NCBI GenBank assembly: GCA_019454045.1
Contig: SKCR01051195.1
Span: 372,001-436,000 of the forward strand
DNA length: 64,000 nt
Direction: 5' to 3'
Source of the DNA: Zanthoxylum bungeanum
Lineage: Eukaryota > Streptophyta > Magnoliopsida > Sapindales > Rutaceae
The position numbers and the translations under genes were made by a program. The notes below the pieces were generated by a model that did no database searches, was not told the DNA's origin, and saw nothing but the letters and a program-made list of their open reading frames with translations. Positions 46,521 to 57,900 of this stretch are shown here, piece by piece. Position 1 is the stretch's first letter; each line of letters starts with the position of its first letter.

Positions 46521-48459
46521 GTTTCCGATTATTTTTATTTTTATTTTTTCATAGAAAGGTTATTTCCACTCTCTACGTTGAAATTTTTAAGATTACCTAT
46601 AAGCACTCAAACAATAATCTATATATACCCAAGAGATGGGTGAATTGGGTAATGACCAAATTATGCAGAATTATAAATCTTGTCGATTTTACGCTACTAA
46701 GTTAACAACTTTATCAATTTTAGCTTAATGATCAATTTTCTCAATCAAAAATATTACTACAATGCAAGTTACTAAATAATATGCAAATACAAAATATAAC
46801 TTGCGATAAATAAATGAGTTTAGGGATAGAGAAAATGATACCGTGATTTATAGTGGTTCAGCCAACAATGCCTACGTCTACTCCTCCAAACCGCGCTTGA
46901 AGCTTTCCACTATGTTAAGTTGAATCCATAACTTACATGAAAGTTTTTTGTGGCTCACTTCAAACCAAGAATTTTATCACCTAAACTCACTCTTTAAATC
47001 TTCACAATGAATTTTGTCTCTAGGCTGATTCACAAACCTTTATGCCAATCACCATTTTGAGTATACCCACTTTACAAGAGATTTCCCAATACAAGTATTT
47101 GAAATATGAAGATTTACAATACAACTTGGGCATTCACAAAAGATAAGAAGATTTAGGCTGTGAGTTGCTAACCCAAGTATTCCAAGCTCACTAAGATGAT
47201 ATGAAGGTATAGTGTGTGAGCTTTGATTATGATAAAAGTGTTTGATCAAGAAGATTTAAGTTACTCTCAATGTTGTTACCTTGGAGAAAATGTATGAAGG
47301 TGTTAGAGAGTTGCAAAAATAAAATTGGGACTCAATTTATAGAGAAAATGAAAATGTCCCTTTTTTGTGCGCTCAGGCCGGTATGCCTGTCTGTAGTGGC
47401 TGATACGTCAGTCTTGCAATTCAAACAACTATATGACTGTTGAAGATTAAAGCGCAACAATAAGTAGATTATTGACCAGTATGGAGGCTTGTATGGATCA
47501 TGTCGGTTTCAGAGAGCATGTAAAACGTTGAGGTAGACAGGTATGAATGCCGGTATGCTCTAATCCGGTACCAGTAATTATGCAAACTCGAGACTAACTG
47601 GTATGGGGGACTAGTATGAAGTAGCCCGATTTCAGAGGCGATGCAAAACTGCTCAGAACAAAGCAAGGGCGCCGATATGCCAGTATGGGGGACCAGTATG
47701 CCAGTTCCAGTGCATAAATCTTAAGATTTGAAGGTTTAAAATATTTTACACTTGACACTAACGCATCTATGCGAACGTTTATTAGTCCTATGAGCTTAGA
47801 GTATTTGTATTACAGACTCACTTATAATATGAGCCATAAGCTGTAAGATTACACTTGATTTCTTCATTTGACATTTGAGTTTTCACATCTATTTTGCTCT
47901 TCATATATAATCAATTTGTTTCGACATCTTTTTTTAATGCTCGCAAATGCGTGTCGAAGTCTTCTTATGTTACAACATCAAAATCCATATTTGAGAATAT
48001 GTCGCTATCATTATTCTGAATTTATTTGATCATTTGGATAAACTTTGCCTTGTAAATATGATAAAGGTGAATAGACAATGATTGATCGATTGATGATGTG
48101 TTTCGTCTTGGATTTACGTATCCTCAGCCTGTCCCCTACATTACTCGCAGATCTTAAGCAGGTACAAACACAATGATTGATCGATTGATTTGAATGGTTT
48201 ATTTGGCTTCTATTTTCAATCGCTGTTTACAGGTTGCTAAACTCTATGCCATTTCACTATCTTTGCGCCAACCAAGTGCTTTGTGTGATCGAATAGGTTT
48301 GTGCTATGTCTTCAATAATTAAACGCATTTCTTCGGCCTTTCAGTTAATTAAATTGGTACGATTTTAACTAAAAAATTCACATGTTTGTATAATTTTATT
48401 GCTAATCAGTTTTTCCGGTCAAATTTTTTCATAACAATTTGTTTGGGTTATACACGGCG
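46521..48459. other. Unrecognised AT-rich DNA with GGTATG-rich segment
   Basis: No convincing gene is present. Between 47370 and 47715 the words CCGGTATG, CCAGTATG and GGGGGAC(C/T)AGTATG recur in an imperfect repeat, and GATGCAAAACTGCTCAG occurs once with a diverged echo. This could be part of an unclassified repeat. Only short, unconvincing frames occur. Confidence 0.4.
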
Positions 48460-48860
48460 GAAGCATGGTTCGGGCGAAATTATAATTCTAAAATTTTTAT
48501 CTTATCGAATAAATTATTTAATATTTTATATGAATAATTCATTCATATTTCACCTAAATATTTTATTTGATATCTAGTAATGACATAAGTAATTTAGAAA
48601 ACACAGGGAAACTTTTACGAATTTTTTTTCTGCAAAATAGCATAAAACACGTTTACGACCGAACCGACCAACCAATACCACACCGGGCTGCCCAGGTCAA
48701 CCCTAATAGTATTAGGGCAGTTCATGGGCTGCCCGAACAGTGACCAATTCACTGTTTGGACAGATATTACCTGATAACGTTACCCGGTAACGTCGTTTTC
48801 GTGTATTTTCACTCTGAAATAATTTTCAACAACTATTCTAATGCCCAATACACATCCAAT
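48460..48860. repeat. Interspersed repeat with GC-rich core (copy 1)
   Basis: A segment from CGGCGGAAGC through GGGCTGCCCAGGTCAACC to TTTCACTCTGAAATAATTTTC resembles the layout and several words of 52030-52430. It is likely part of an unclassified retroelement; boundaries are not visible. Confidence 0.35.
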
Positions 48861-49261
48861 ACATTTAAATAACAAATTTTTCATCAAAAAAAATTTCCAG
48901 ATCTGATTTGGATATAAAAATAATCATTTTTCATACTTTAAATCCAATTTTCTCAACATTAATCTAATTAATATCTACACCAATCAAAGCCACCACAAAC
49001 AAAGAACTCAAGGAAAATCTAGGTATTACAAGAGTGGTCATAACACTCTAAAATGACAATAAGTTATCTAGTAACCAAAGTAAACTTATATTACACTAAT
49101 TAAGCTTACTAACTTTCCACACATGCATATATCCATCCAATTTTGGCAACCATCATTCTTAACACATAATTATAGAGTAGAAAATAAATACTACATCATA
49201 TGTCAAAGTCTAGAATAATAGAAATTTTTTCCAAATTAAAGAATAAAGAAAATACCTTACT
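48861..49261. other. AT-rich spacer
   Basis: No gene, RNA or repeat could be recognised. Confidence 0.45.
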
Positions 49262-49485
49262 TTTGTTGGGGTTGGTGCTCGGAGCGCCAATTCCCGGTTG
49301 TATTTCCTTGTAAATACTATTGTAAACGTTTTATTATGAATAAAATGAGCAGTTTCTATAATATAATATGTCTTCTTATATGGTAAAGACGTAATAGACT
49401 TTAGAATGATTAGTCATGATGCAGTAATAGACGTAAAGACGTAAAAGACGTAGCTTGCTTCATAAAATTTATAGAAGTAGAATTT
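49262..49485 (+). repeat. Partial LTR of another Copia lineage
   Basis: Starting near TTGTTGGGGTTGGTGCTCGG, with ATTATGAATAAAATGAGC further on, it looks like the beginning of a Copia LTR. It lies on the same strand as the pol relic that follows. The 3' LTR end, primer site and gag are missing. Confidence 0.45.
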
Positions 49486-50483
49486 TTGTCAGAAGGTGGT
49501 AATCATAGACAGGTACCTGAAAACAACGAAGCAATGGAGGAACCTGAAGTTCAAGTAGATAATGAACCTTCAACACACACACTCCGTAGGTCACAAAGGG
49601 TATCTAGACCTCTTGAACGCTTGTATTTGATACAAGAAAAGAGTCTCGATGTTCTCTTAGTTGAAGAGACTGATCCTTTTACCTATAGAGAATCGATGTT
49701 GGATCGACTTCGTGAAATGACTGAAATCCGAGTTAGACTCAATGCATGAGAATCAAGTGTGGGACTTGGTTCAGCTTCCCGAAGGAATTATTCCTATCGG
49801 TTGTAAATGGGTTTACAAGAGGAAGCGCGGGCCTGATGGAAATGTTGAAACCTATAAGGCCCGACTGGTAGCAAAAGGTTACACGCAGCGACCTGGCGTT
49901 TACTACGATGGAATTTTTTCTCCAGTAGCAATGCTTAAGTCTATTAGGATTTTACTTTCTATTGTCGCGTATCATTACTACGAGATTTGGAAAATGAATG
50001 TCAAAATGGCTTTTCTAAATGGATTTCTTGATGAAAAAATCTATATGGAACGGCCAGAAGGTTTTGCGTCCAGTGAGAACTCGGGTATGGTGTGTAAGCT
50101 TAAGAAGTCCATTTATGGACTTAAACAAGCTTCACGGAGTTGGAATCTTCAATTCGACGAGATTATTAGATCGTCTGGTTTTCTCAAGAATTTGGAAGAA
50201 TCCTGTGTGTATCAGAAGGCTAGTGGGAGCATGGTTGTATTTTTAGTCCTCTATATTGACGACATCCTAATCATTGGGAATGATATAGGGATGTTGCAAC
50301 GCGTTAAAGCTTACCTTTGTAAGAATTTCTCCATGAAGGACCTGTGAGAAACTTCCTATGTTTTAGGCATAAAACTCTATAGAGATAGAGAAAGGAAGTA
50401 GATTGGGTTATCCCAATCAACGTACATAGATAAGATCTTGGAACGATACAATTTTGGTAACTGTAAGATAACAAATATACCGT
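49486..50483 (+). pseudogene. Copia pol relic (integrase-RT linker and reverse transcriptase)
   Basis: The first 87-codon frame has the linker (RRSQRVSRPLERLYLIQEK). A frameshift separates it from a 201-codon frame with WVYKRKRGPDGNVETYKARL, KMNVKMAFLNG, KKSIYGLKQASRSWN and the catalytic YIDD. After a TGA at 50345-50347 (Gly expected in KDLGE), the same frame continues with LGIKLYRDRERK and GLSQSTYIDK to about 50480. RNase H and all of integrase are absent. The first catalytic aspartate is replaced (KMNVKMAF where QMDVKTAF is usual). It is related to, but distinct from, the main family. Confidence 0.85.
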
Positions 50484-51849
50484 TCAAAGAAAGTTGCGGA
50501 AAAAACTTATATTGGTTGGATGAGATTTCAAAACTTTTCATGGATAGGTAGAAGCTTCAAGCTTTAACTTTGAATTCCAAACTCAAGGGTGAGTTTCCCT
50601 ATCACCTTCTTTTGACTCTATATGTGCTAGCATTGATCAAAAAATGAAAGAAAATTTTCTATCCAAGAGAGATGAAGTTTCAGCAATTGCAAGGGAGGAG
50701 GAAGAGAGATTTTTGTGTTTGCTGTGAATAGTAACTTAGTCACACTTCCAAAGTTGACTTGGTTTTAAATACTAAGTTTGTGTTGGAAATGGCTTGAGTG
50801 TTTTATAAGTAAAGCAAGCCTTACTTTCAACAAATCAAATTCAAAAATCAAGCCCAACCACTTCCATCACATGTCCAACAAGTTGATGTAAGTGAAGTGG
50901 GTCCCACCACTTTTAAATTCCAAATTTTAGTCGTCTAACTCAACACGCAACTTCGCTTGGGCCCGGGTTCGTTTAATTCCGAACTAAACGAATTAACCTT
51001 TGCGACATTATTAAATCCAATTTAATTAAATAATAATGTCTTGCAAAATTATTACGAAAGTCGCTTACGAATTTAATTCCAAATCAATTTGTTCGCCCGA
51101 ATTAAAATCCAATTCTAATTCCGCATTGAAATCCAATTTCAATTAATATATCCAATATTATTTAATTGATTAATTCCAAATTAATCGCGTTCTCTCTTCT
51201 AATCGAATTTTATCCCAGATAAATTCTTGCCGTAATTAATCCAAAATTAATTTTCTCTCTCATAATTAATCCTAGATTAATTCTTTTCGAGTCAAATATC
51301 ATCGGTGAATCTTCGGGAAGCGACCCAAGAGGTCCCTGGATATGTTGGCAGTAAATACGGTCATCAGCCTATCCGACCACGTGCGTACCCGGTACTATGT
51401 TCTTACTGATTTATAAGACATGGTTGGCTTCTAGCAAAGTACCGTGCCTACCCAATTCTCCAGAAATATTCTTTAAATGAATATATAATCTTTATCAGGC
51501 GTAGTATACTAAGTATTGCGTATTACGATCCATTATCGAATGTCACATGTTAGGCCTAGGGCTGGAATTGTGTCTGTCCCGTACGAAGCATATATCGGAT
51601 CACTGGCAACTAGTCTCTATAATCGGATAATCATGACCTAGTTATATTATCCCGATGACTGCAGTACTTAAGAGTACTAGTTTTGTATCCTACGTGATCA
51701 TAATTTCCATATAACTGAAGTGATATTTCCATCTTGAAATCACACCCAATACACTACGATTCTCAGTATACCCAGAAGAGACGTACACATAACCTGTTAA
51801 AGCCCCGGACGATCAAAACCAAAGCGTACTGATTGTCGCAAGTAGTAGC
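50484..51849 (-). repeat. Copia G, truncated LTR of the main family
   Basis: From TCAAAGAAAGTTGCGG it follows C's 5' LTR from about its 60th base, through the palindrome array (50990-51290), to GTCGCAAGTAGTAGC. There it breaks off about 600 bp short of the LTR end. No internal region is attached. Confidence 0.85.
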
Positions 51850-52434
51850 CAGAATTTGTGATTGGCGCCGTGGCGCCCAAGTTCTTGGCACCGCGACTTC
51901 TACAGCTTTCCATAGTGAATTCTAGAGAGTTCGGCGCTGCGGCGCCAACTTTTCGGTGCTGCTACGCCCTGGAGCGACCAAATATCACTAATTCTAGGGT
52001 TTTACATGCACAAGGTGTTGGAGTATACGCATCGGAAGGGTGCGACGGAAGGCGAAAATAATTTTTAAACATTTTAAAATTTTTCCGAGTAATTAATTAA
52101 TATCAAATATTTTAATCCACTCAAATAAGTTTAAATATATTATTTATTAACATTTAATAACATAATATATTTCGTTACACGACGAATTATTTTATGAAAA
52201 TATTTTTTGATCAATCTACGCGCAATTGGCAAACTGTCAAACCGTTTAACCAACAGTCGAGCCGGGGCAACCCGGACACTTGGGCAGTGTTCGGTCAGCC
52301 CTTGGGCTACCCAAACAGTGCCCAGTTTGCTGGGTTCACTGCATCGACTCAACAAGCCCATTTCGACTCGAATTTCACCATTTTCTCACGTTTTCACCAC
52401 GAAACAATTTTCAGAATTTATCCACCACCCAATT
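51850..52434. repeat. Unclassified insert with GGCGCC-rich and GC-rich parts (copy 2)
   Basis: It lies between two LTR fragments of opposite orientation. It begins with TTGGCGCC-type words (51862-51960), then AT-rich DNA, then a segment with CCGGGGCAACCCGGACAC and CAGCCCTTGGGC resembling 48660-48760. No reading frame with known similarity was seen. Confidence 0.35.
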
Positions 52435-52678
52435 ATTGGATAATTATGACCCATAGCATCACTATTTGTATAAGACATGGTGTTTTTGTACAAATTAACC
52501 ATGTGACAAAGGAAATTGCTCTTTTATCATTTTGTAATTGGATTACTTGGATATATAAATGATAAAAGTCCATATGATTAGTACCAGATTAATAAGATAT
52601 GAGACAATATTAATCCAAGAAAGGTTTAATCATTAAATATCCTTAGTCATAGTATTATCGAGACTGGACATCGATAAT
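52435..52678 (+). repeat. Copia H 5' LTR, first 244 bp only
   Basis: TTGGATAATTATGACCCATAG marks the LTR start with the first bases lost. It follows the family LTR to CATCGATAAT, then switches to leader sequence. Confidence 0.8.
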
Positions 52679-53858
52679 TGGATTAAATTAATGCTTTGTG
52701 TGAATACTTGGATGTATTTGTATGAATAATGTATATCAGATGTATATTAGTTGGGTGGGGGCAATTTTGGAAATTGTTGTAAATTTGAAATTTATTTAAA
52801 TTGGACTTGCGTGTCCAACATTTCACCTCCTTATCTCTTTGTATTTCTCTTCTCACCAATTCCCCTCAATGCAAATGAGGTTTCTTTTAATGTTATGTAA
52901 TTGGGTAGAATAATGTAAAGTGCTAGCGGGAGAGAGGAAATAGATAGTGATTTGTTCTAGGAACAAATTGTATTATATATCCATCCGCATATCATTATTA
53001 ATTTATTCATGCCTTATTATGCTTTTAGAATGCATGTTTAAGGGTGTATGATGAGACCTAATCAAAGATAATAAATTGGTTGCCAATTTACGTGAAAAAC
53101 CCTCACTTTAATATTAAGCGTTTTCCTTCCATTGAGTGGTTCTTTCTCAAGATCCAAGATTGACTTTGATTTGTTGGCAAATGTCAAGATCATTGTCTAT
53201 CGCGGATGTGTTTGAACCACGAAGGCTTTGTTATATATCACATGTCTTGGGCAGTTGTGACTTGTTGGCCAAAGTCAAGGTCACTTATGTACATCAACAT
53301 GGATTATGAAGCTTTCCCACTGTCAATGGGTCGCGCTTAACTGGAATTATTAAGCTTGTTGAGCCAAAGCCAAGGCTTAGTTGATTCAGAGGAAAATGTT
53401 AGAAAATATATTGGATATATGTTTTGGACTTGGAGGTCCACCTACCGGATCTAGGAATTGGATGAGATCCAATTGATCTTAGAGATCTACCTAGTTAAGT
53501 TTCATACAGCTTGTTGGCCAAAGTCAAGGTTGTGTGTTATTTAACGGGATCCTTGCCCATTAGGAAACTAGATTTCCCGAGTACTCAACAGAGGGTTAGA
53601 TGCTTGCCAAAAAATAATGGGAGGCCAGTATTAAATTTACAATTTCGTTTAATACTTGCTTACACACGCTTTTTTATTTTATTTATCATTGTTATAAATT
53701 TATTAGTTGGACTAATATTGATTATTGCTTTCTTTGAACAATTAGACTGTACAAGACACAACTTCATTTGTAGTTGACTATATAGTTGGACTATAGTAAT
53801 CATTACATTTGATTGTACCCGATATCGTTGATTGGATAATTGGACTATTGCAATCAAG
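52679..53858 (+). other. Leader of Copia H (5' part deleted)
   Basis: It matches A's leader from about 1360 onward. The motif TTGGCCAAAGTCAAGG occurs at 53265-53280 and 53514-53529, with diverged copies near 53175 and 53360. Hairpins lie at 53702-53716 (ATTAGT/ACTAAT), 53776-53801 and 53828-53857; the last has TTGATTG/CAATCAA as outer arms and is followed by one base and the gag ATG. Confidence 0.82.
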
Positions 53859-54891
53859 ATGACTGGAAAGATTAGCGTTAGAGACATCGTCATGGGAGAT
53901 AATGTCTTTAACGACGCGAATTTTCTAGATTGGGAGATGAATCTCAGGATTATCCTGGGAGCCGAGAAGTTACTCTATGTCATAGGGAAACCTCTCGGGC
54001 CTGAGCCCGGAGTTGAGCAAATAGTAGAGCATGAGCTTTGGAAGACTCATCGTGATGATAAATTTAGTGCTCAATCCATCATGCTTGCAGCAATGACACC
54101 TCAGTTTCGTCGTCAGAACAAAGGATTGGATCCTTATAGTATGATGTTGAAATTGAAGGATCTTCACAGATCTAACCTTAGATCGCAGAAGTACGAATTG
54201 GAAAAGAAGCTATTTCGCTCGGGTATGTCAGAGGGTACATCTATTGAGCACTATATGTCGTAGATGATTGCTGACATTGAACAGCTAGGTCAACGTCAGC
54301 TGGGCGTAATCTTCGAGGCCGAGACTTCCATAGATTTGATCTTATAGTCTCTGTTCGATTGCTGGGGCAGGTTCATCATGAACTATAATATGATGAACCT
54401 AGAAACGACTCTTAGAGAGTTGATGGCTATGCTCAAGGAGGCAGAGCCAAAGCTTCTAAAGGGCAAGAAGCGCGAGGCGCATCTTACTTCGACATCTCAG
54501 AAGGCCAAGGCTTGGCTGAAGGCTTCTGGGGGTGTGAAGAAGAAAAATAAAAAGGACAAGGCTATATCATCACAGTCTTCTGGGAAGACTAAGGACATAT
54601 CCCAAGACGTCTGCCTATATTATGGGAAACGGGGTCACTAGAAGTGTGAGTGCCGTGAGTACAAGGCGGAGTTGAAGGAAGTGAAGATGGGCTAGACTCC
54701 GGCTTCTGGTATGCTTGTTATAAACATGTCCACTACTGGTTTTAAAAATTGGATTTTTGATTCTAGATGTGGTACTCACATATGTACTGATTTGCAGGAT
54801 CTGCTGCTTAGCAGGATACTGGCTTTAGATGAGATCGACCTGTGAGTCAGAAATGGGATGAGAGTCGCTGTTTTGGCCGTTGGGACCTATG
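53859..54891 (+). pseudogene. Copia H gag and start of protease, cut by the Tat element
   Basis: Translation from ATG 53859 stays in one frame for the full 1033 bp, with no insertion or deletion but five stops: TAG at 54261, 54345, 54639 and 54693, TGA at 54843. The gag core resembles B (DWEMNLRIILGAEKLLYVI near the start). The zinc knuckle has lost its second cysteine (CLYYGKRGH) and the following tryptophan is a stop. The protease D-S-G reads DSRCGTH. The rest of pol must lie beyond the Tat element, outside the window. Confidence 0.9.
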
Positions 54892-55564
54892 TGTAGGCAT
54901 TGCATTTTCGCATGTGAAACCCGATGATGAGTCTCAATTGGAGGCACTACCTTTTTAGCTAAGGATATTGCGGGAAACGGAGGTCGGAAGGGGAAATTCG
55001 GAATAAGTATGTCATCAAGTTCATTCCACAAGTTGACTGTCTTCGTTGGTGCTGCGTTCGTTACTTCGTTCGAACCTCATGCAGATTGCGGACGTTCGTG
55101 CCACGTTCTAATTGGCGTTCGAACGGAGTCGGTGTTTTTGGTTTTGCTGCTAGCCTCGCACCCCAGCCCATTTAGCCCCCCAAAGCCCATAAAACACATC
55201 CCAATTTAATTAAATTAGACATTAAACATTAAATAAAATATTTAAATCATTCACCAATTAAATAAAACACTAAATATAATCATACCTAATCAAAGATAAA
55301 TCAAATATATTAACTTCCTAACTAAGCAAATCACATACTAAATTAAAATAAGATATGCCTAATTAAAATCAATCTTAAACCAATCAAAGCTAATTAAATA
55401 TTTGACTTCCTAATCTAATAAGATATCCACCAATTTAGATTAGTTGACTTCCTAATTTAAAATATTTTGTCCCCCCTCAATCTTGTATATACCTTTCCAA
55501 TCTATCCTAATTTGGAAACAAAAATCCATTCCTTGTGAGACAAGGTGAAGCTCTAGCCATTCTC

Positions 55565-55572
55565 TATATAAA
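55565..55572 (+). promoter_or_regulatory. TATA box candidate of the Tat LTR
   Basis: TATATAAA in the context CATTCTCTATATAAACAACC is followed by a C-rich leader-like stretch and ACACAAAATTCACACAAG. This makes it a good candidate for the start region of genomic transcripts. Confidence 0.6.
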
Positions 55573-56210
55573 CAACCCCTAGCCTAGCCACCCCTCCTCT
55601 CCAATCTCTCTAGATCATACACAAAATTCACACAAGAATTATAGCAAGAAATACTAGACATCACAAGCATATCACTCCCTTGATCCTTACCCTCACACCA
55701 CCGAAAATTACACCAAAACAACCCCTAACCACCACCGAAAATCACACAAAACACAGCAGCCTAAACCACACCAAAACAGTCCTTAAAATCCCTTAAAACA
55801 GTAACATAAAAGACACTTACAATCCTTGAAATAACCACACAAAACCATACCAAAAAGAACATCAAAACAGTCCACCAACAGTAAGCAGAAAACACAGAGG
55901 GAACGGCAGCAAAACCATAAGGAAACAGCAGTAAAACGGAGTCGGAACAGTAGCTCGAGTGTCCGAACAGCGAAGGAAGAAGCAAACCAGTGAACCAGAA
56001 GAGTTGCGGAGCTTTACCCCTTCCGATCTTCGTGGAACGCGAGTCCGAGAGACAGCTTAAAAGGTTAGACCTGAGGGTATCTTTCACACTTATTCTTATT
56101 TAATTTCTGGTCATTTATTTTTGATTATATTTCCTGTATTTGTGGCATTCGTTGTGTGTATGATGTGTATTGTGGGTATTGGATGAATTGAAGAGTGTTG
56201 TCTCTTGTGG

Positions 56211-56310
56211 TATATAGGATGGAAACCCAGACGTAAATTCCGTAGCCGAATCCGAATGGACGGTAGTGCGGTATGTACTTGGGACACAACTCCACGTACC
56301 ACTTGAGTAA
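56211..56310 (+). repeat. Direct repeat in Tat LTR, copy 1
   Basis: About 100 bp around GGATGGAAACCCAGACGTAA recur at 57357-57456 with about 10% change. The two copies bracket the other repeat arrays of this LTR. Confidence 0.85.
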
Positions 56311-56406
56311 ACGACACCTTCTCTTGTTTTGTGTTGCTTTGGTTTATTTAATTCTTGTCATTTAAATTCTGCATGTTGTTCATTCACGTATGATACGATC
56401 GAGTGC

Positions 56407-56850
56407 ATGGGCTTAGTAAGTGCGATGAAAGGTTCCCTAATTGGAGGGTTAAAATCCTTCACCACGATGCTCTGCCGCACCGATTGATGTGTGTTCGGTT
56501 GAATGCGAAATACGTTCAATCGGACATACTTAGTTTGATATGATTGTCTTTATTTTCGTATGCATGATTCAACCGAGCGCATTGGCTTAGTAAGTGCGAT
56601 GTGAGATCCCATATGGGGAGGGGCTAAAGCCCTTTACCACGAGGCTTTGCCGCGCCGGTTGATGTATGTTCGGTTGGATACAAGATACGTTCAATCGGGC
56701 ACACTATGTTTAATATTATTGCTTTTCATTCTATGTATGCATGATTCAGTCAAGCGCATGGGCTTAGTATGTTGGTCTAAAGGTCCTCTCTTTGAGAGAT
56801 CAAGAGCCCCAAAAGGCCACCTTTACGGCAGTACTTCGCCGCGCCCCCCC
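56407..56850 (+). repeat. About 177-bp tandem units in Tat LTR (two full, one partial)
   Basis: Units begin near 56407, 56581 and 56758 with GCATGGGCTTAGTA-like text. Each has a conserved CTTTACCACGA-GCTTTGCCGC-like middle and ends with TATGCATGATTCA. The third is cut short where the GTTCGAACG repeats begin. Confidence 0.75.
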
Positions 56851-56892
56851 TGTATTTTGTCGTTTATGTATTGCGTCCCATTTCCTGCATCA

Positions 56893-57215
56893 GGTCTGTT
56901 CCGTTCGAACGCATTTACGAACGCAACTCGAACGCGCATGTATTTTGCCTTGTCATGCATCAGGTCTTTCTTATGTTCGAACGCGTTCACGAACGCCATA
57001 CGAACGTGAGCATTCTGTTTCATTTCCGTTCGAACGCGTTCACGAACGCCACACGAACGTGAGCATTCTGTCTCATTTCCGTTCGAACGCGTTCACGAAG
57101 GCCATACGAACGTGAGCATTCTGTTTTATTTCCGTTCGAACGCGTTATCAAACGCCATATGAACGCGAACCTTCTGTTTACCGTTCGAACGCGTTTACGA
57201 ACGCTACACGAACTC
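56893..57215 (+). repeat. GTTCGAACG-rich tandem repeats in Tat LTR
   Basis: About six units, most of 53 bp, each start GTTCGAACGCGTTCACGAAC followed by GCCATACGAACG and a CATTCTGTTT-like tail. The same array occurs in reverse at 33755-34080. Many units contain the dyad TTC-AC-GAA. Similar words lie near the LTR start (55040-55125). Confidence 0.82.
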
Positions 57216-57356
57216 GCACCCATTGAATTGAGTCCTCTTCATTAGATTTCATGCATAGTTTCCCTAGTAGCTATCCCACATGCATGAATACAAATATGTT
57301 AATGTATTACAGTTCATATGCTTATGCCGTGATAACATTTGAGTATTATTTCTTGC

Positions 57357-57456
57357 GGTATATCGGATGGAAACCCAGACGTAAATTCCGTAGCCGATTC
57401 CGAATGGACGGTAGTGCGGTCTGTACTTGGGATACAATTCCACGTACCACTTGGAA
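57357..57456 (+). repeat. Direct repeat in Tat LTR, copy 2
   Basis: Second copy of the 100-bp block at 56211-56310. Confidence 0.85.
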
Positions 57457-57882
57457 AAGTGCCCATATGTGTGCTTGTATGGTTAATATTGTGCTTGTGT
57501 TTTCCTGAATGTAATATGCAAATGAAGTTGTATGTTCGTTGCTATTTTGATATATGTTAAGCATGCAATTTTAAATGTAAGATATATGTGAAATGTGTAC
57601 ATAAGTTTTATTTTGCATATGAAAATTTAGAAGCATGATACTCTTGGAAATAAGTGTTACTTAAGCTTGATTAAATTATTACATAAATCCTTTCATTACA
57701 AGTGACATAAGTAAGGGACCATTCCGAACCCAATGGTTTGAGGTCTTCCCTTGCGAGGGGTGAGTGCGGCCTTAAATCTTTGTCCCGGTTCACACCGGGT
57801 GGCGACTCCATATTATTTAGTATTTCCCAACTAGTGCCGCGAGCCTAGAAACGGCGTCGCCCAGGTCCTGTTGTCTACAGTC

Positions 57883-57900
57883 TGGCGACTCCACTGGGGA
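57883..57900 (+). other. Primer binding site of the Tat element
   Basis: TGGCGACTCCACTGGGGA lies three bases after the LTR end. It is the type of site reported for Tat/Ogre elements; I recall tRNA-Arg as the primer but have not verified it here. Confidence 0.8.

Larger units (their letters stand above)
54892..57879 (+). repeat. 5' LTR of the Tat element (2988 bp)
   Basis: It begins TGTAGGCATTGC and ends TTGTCTACA, giving inverted ends TGTAG/CTACA. The left part is AT-rich with a TATA box at 55565. The right part is unusually rich in internal repeats, listed separately. The last 250 bp are conserved with the reverse fragment at 33084-34259. Confidence 0.88.

Noticed and set aside
46860..46930. 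GTGGTTCAGCCAACAATGCCTACG as the edge of a known DNA transposon
   Set aside because: I recall similar words in plant repeats but could find neither inverted ends nor a duplication, so no element was called.
55761..56087. 108-codon minus-strand frame in the Tat LTR
   Set aside because: It lies in a low-complexity CA/AC-rich leader stretch and resembles no protein; it is a compositional frame.
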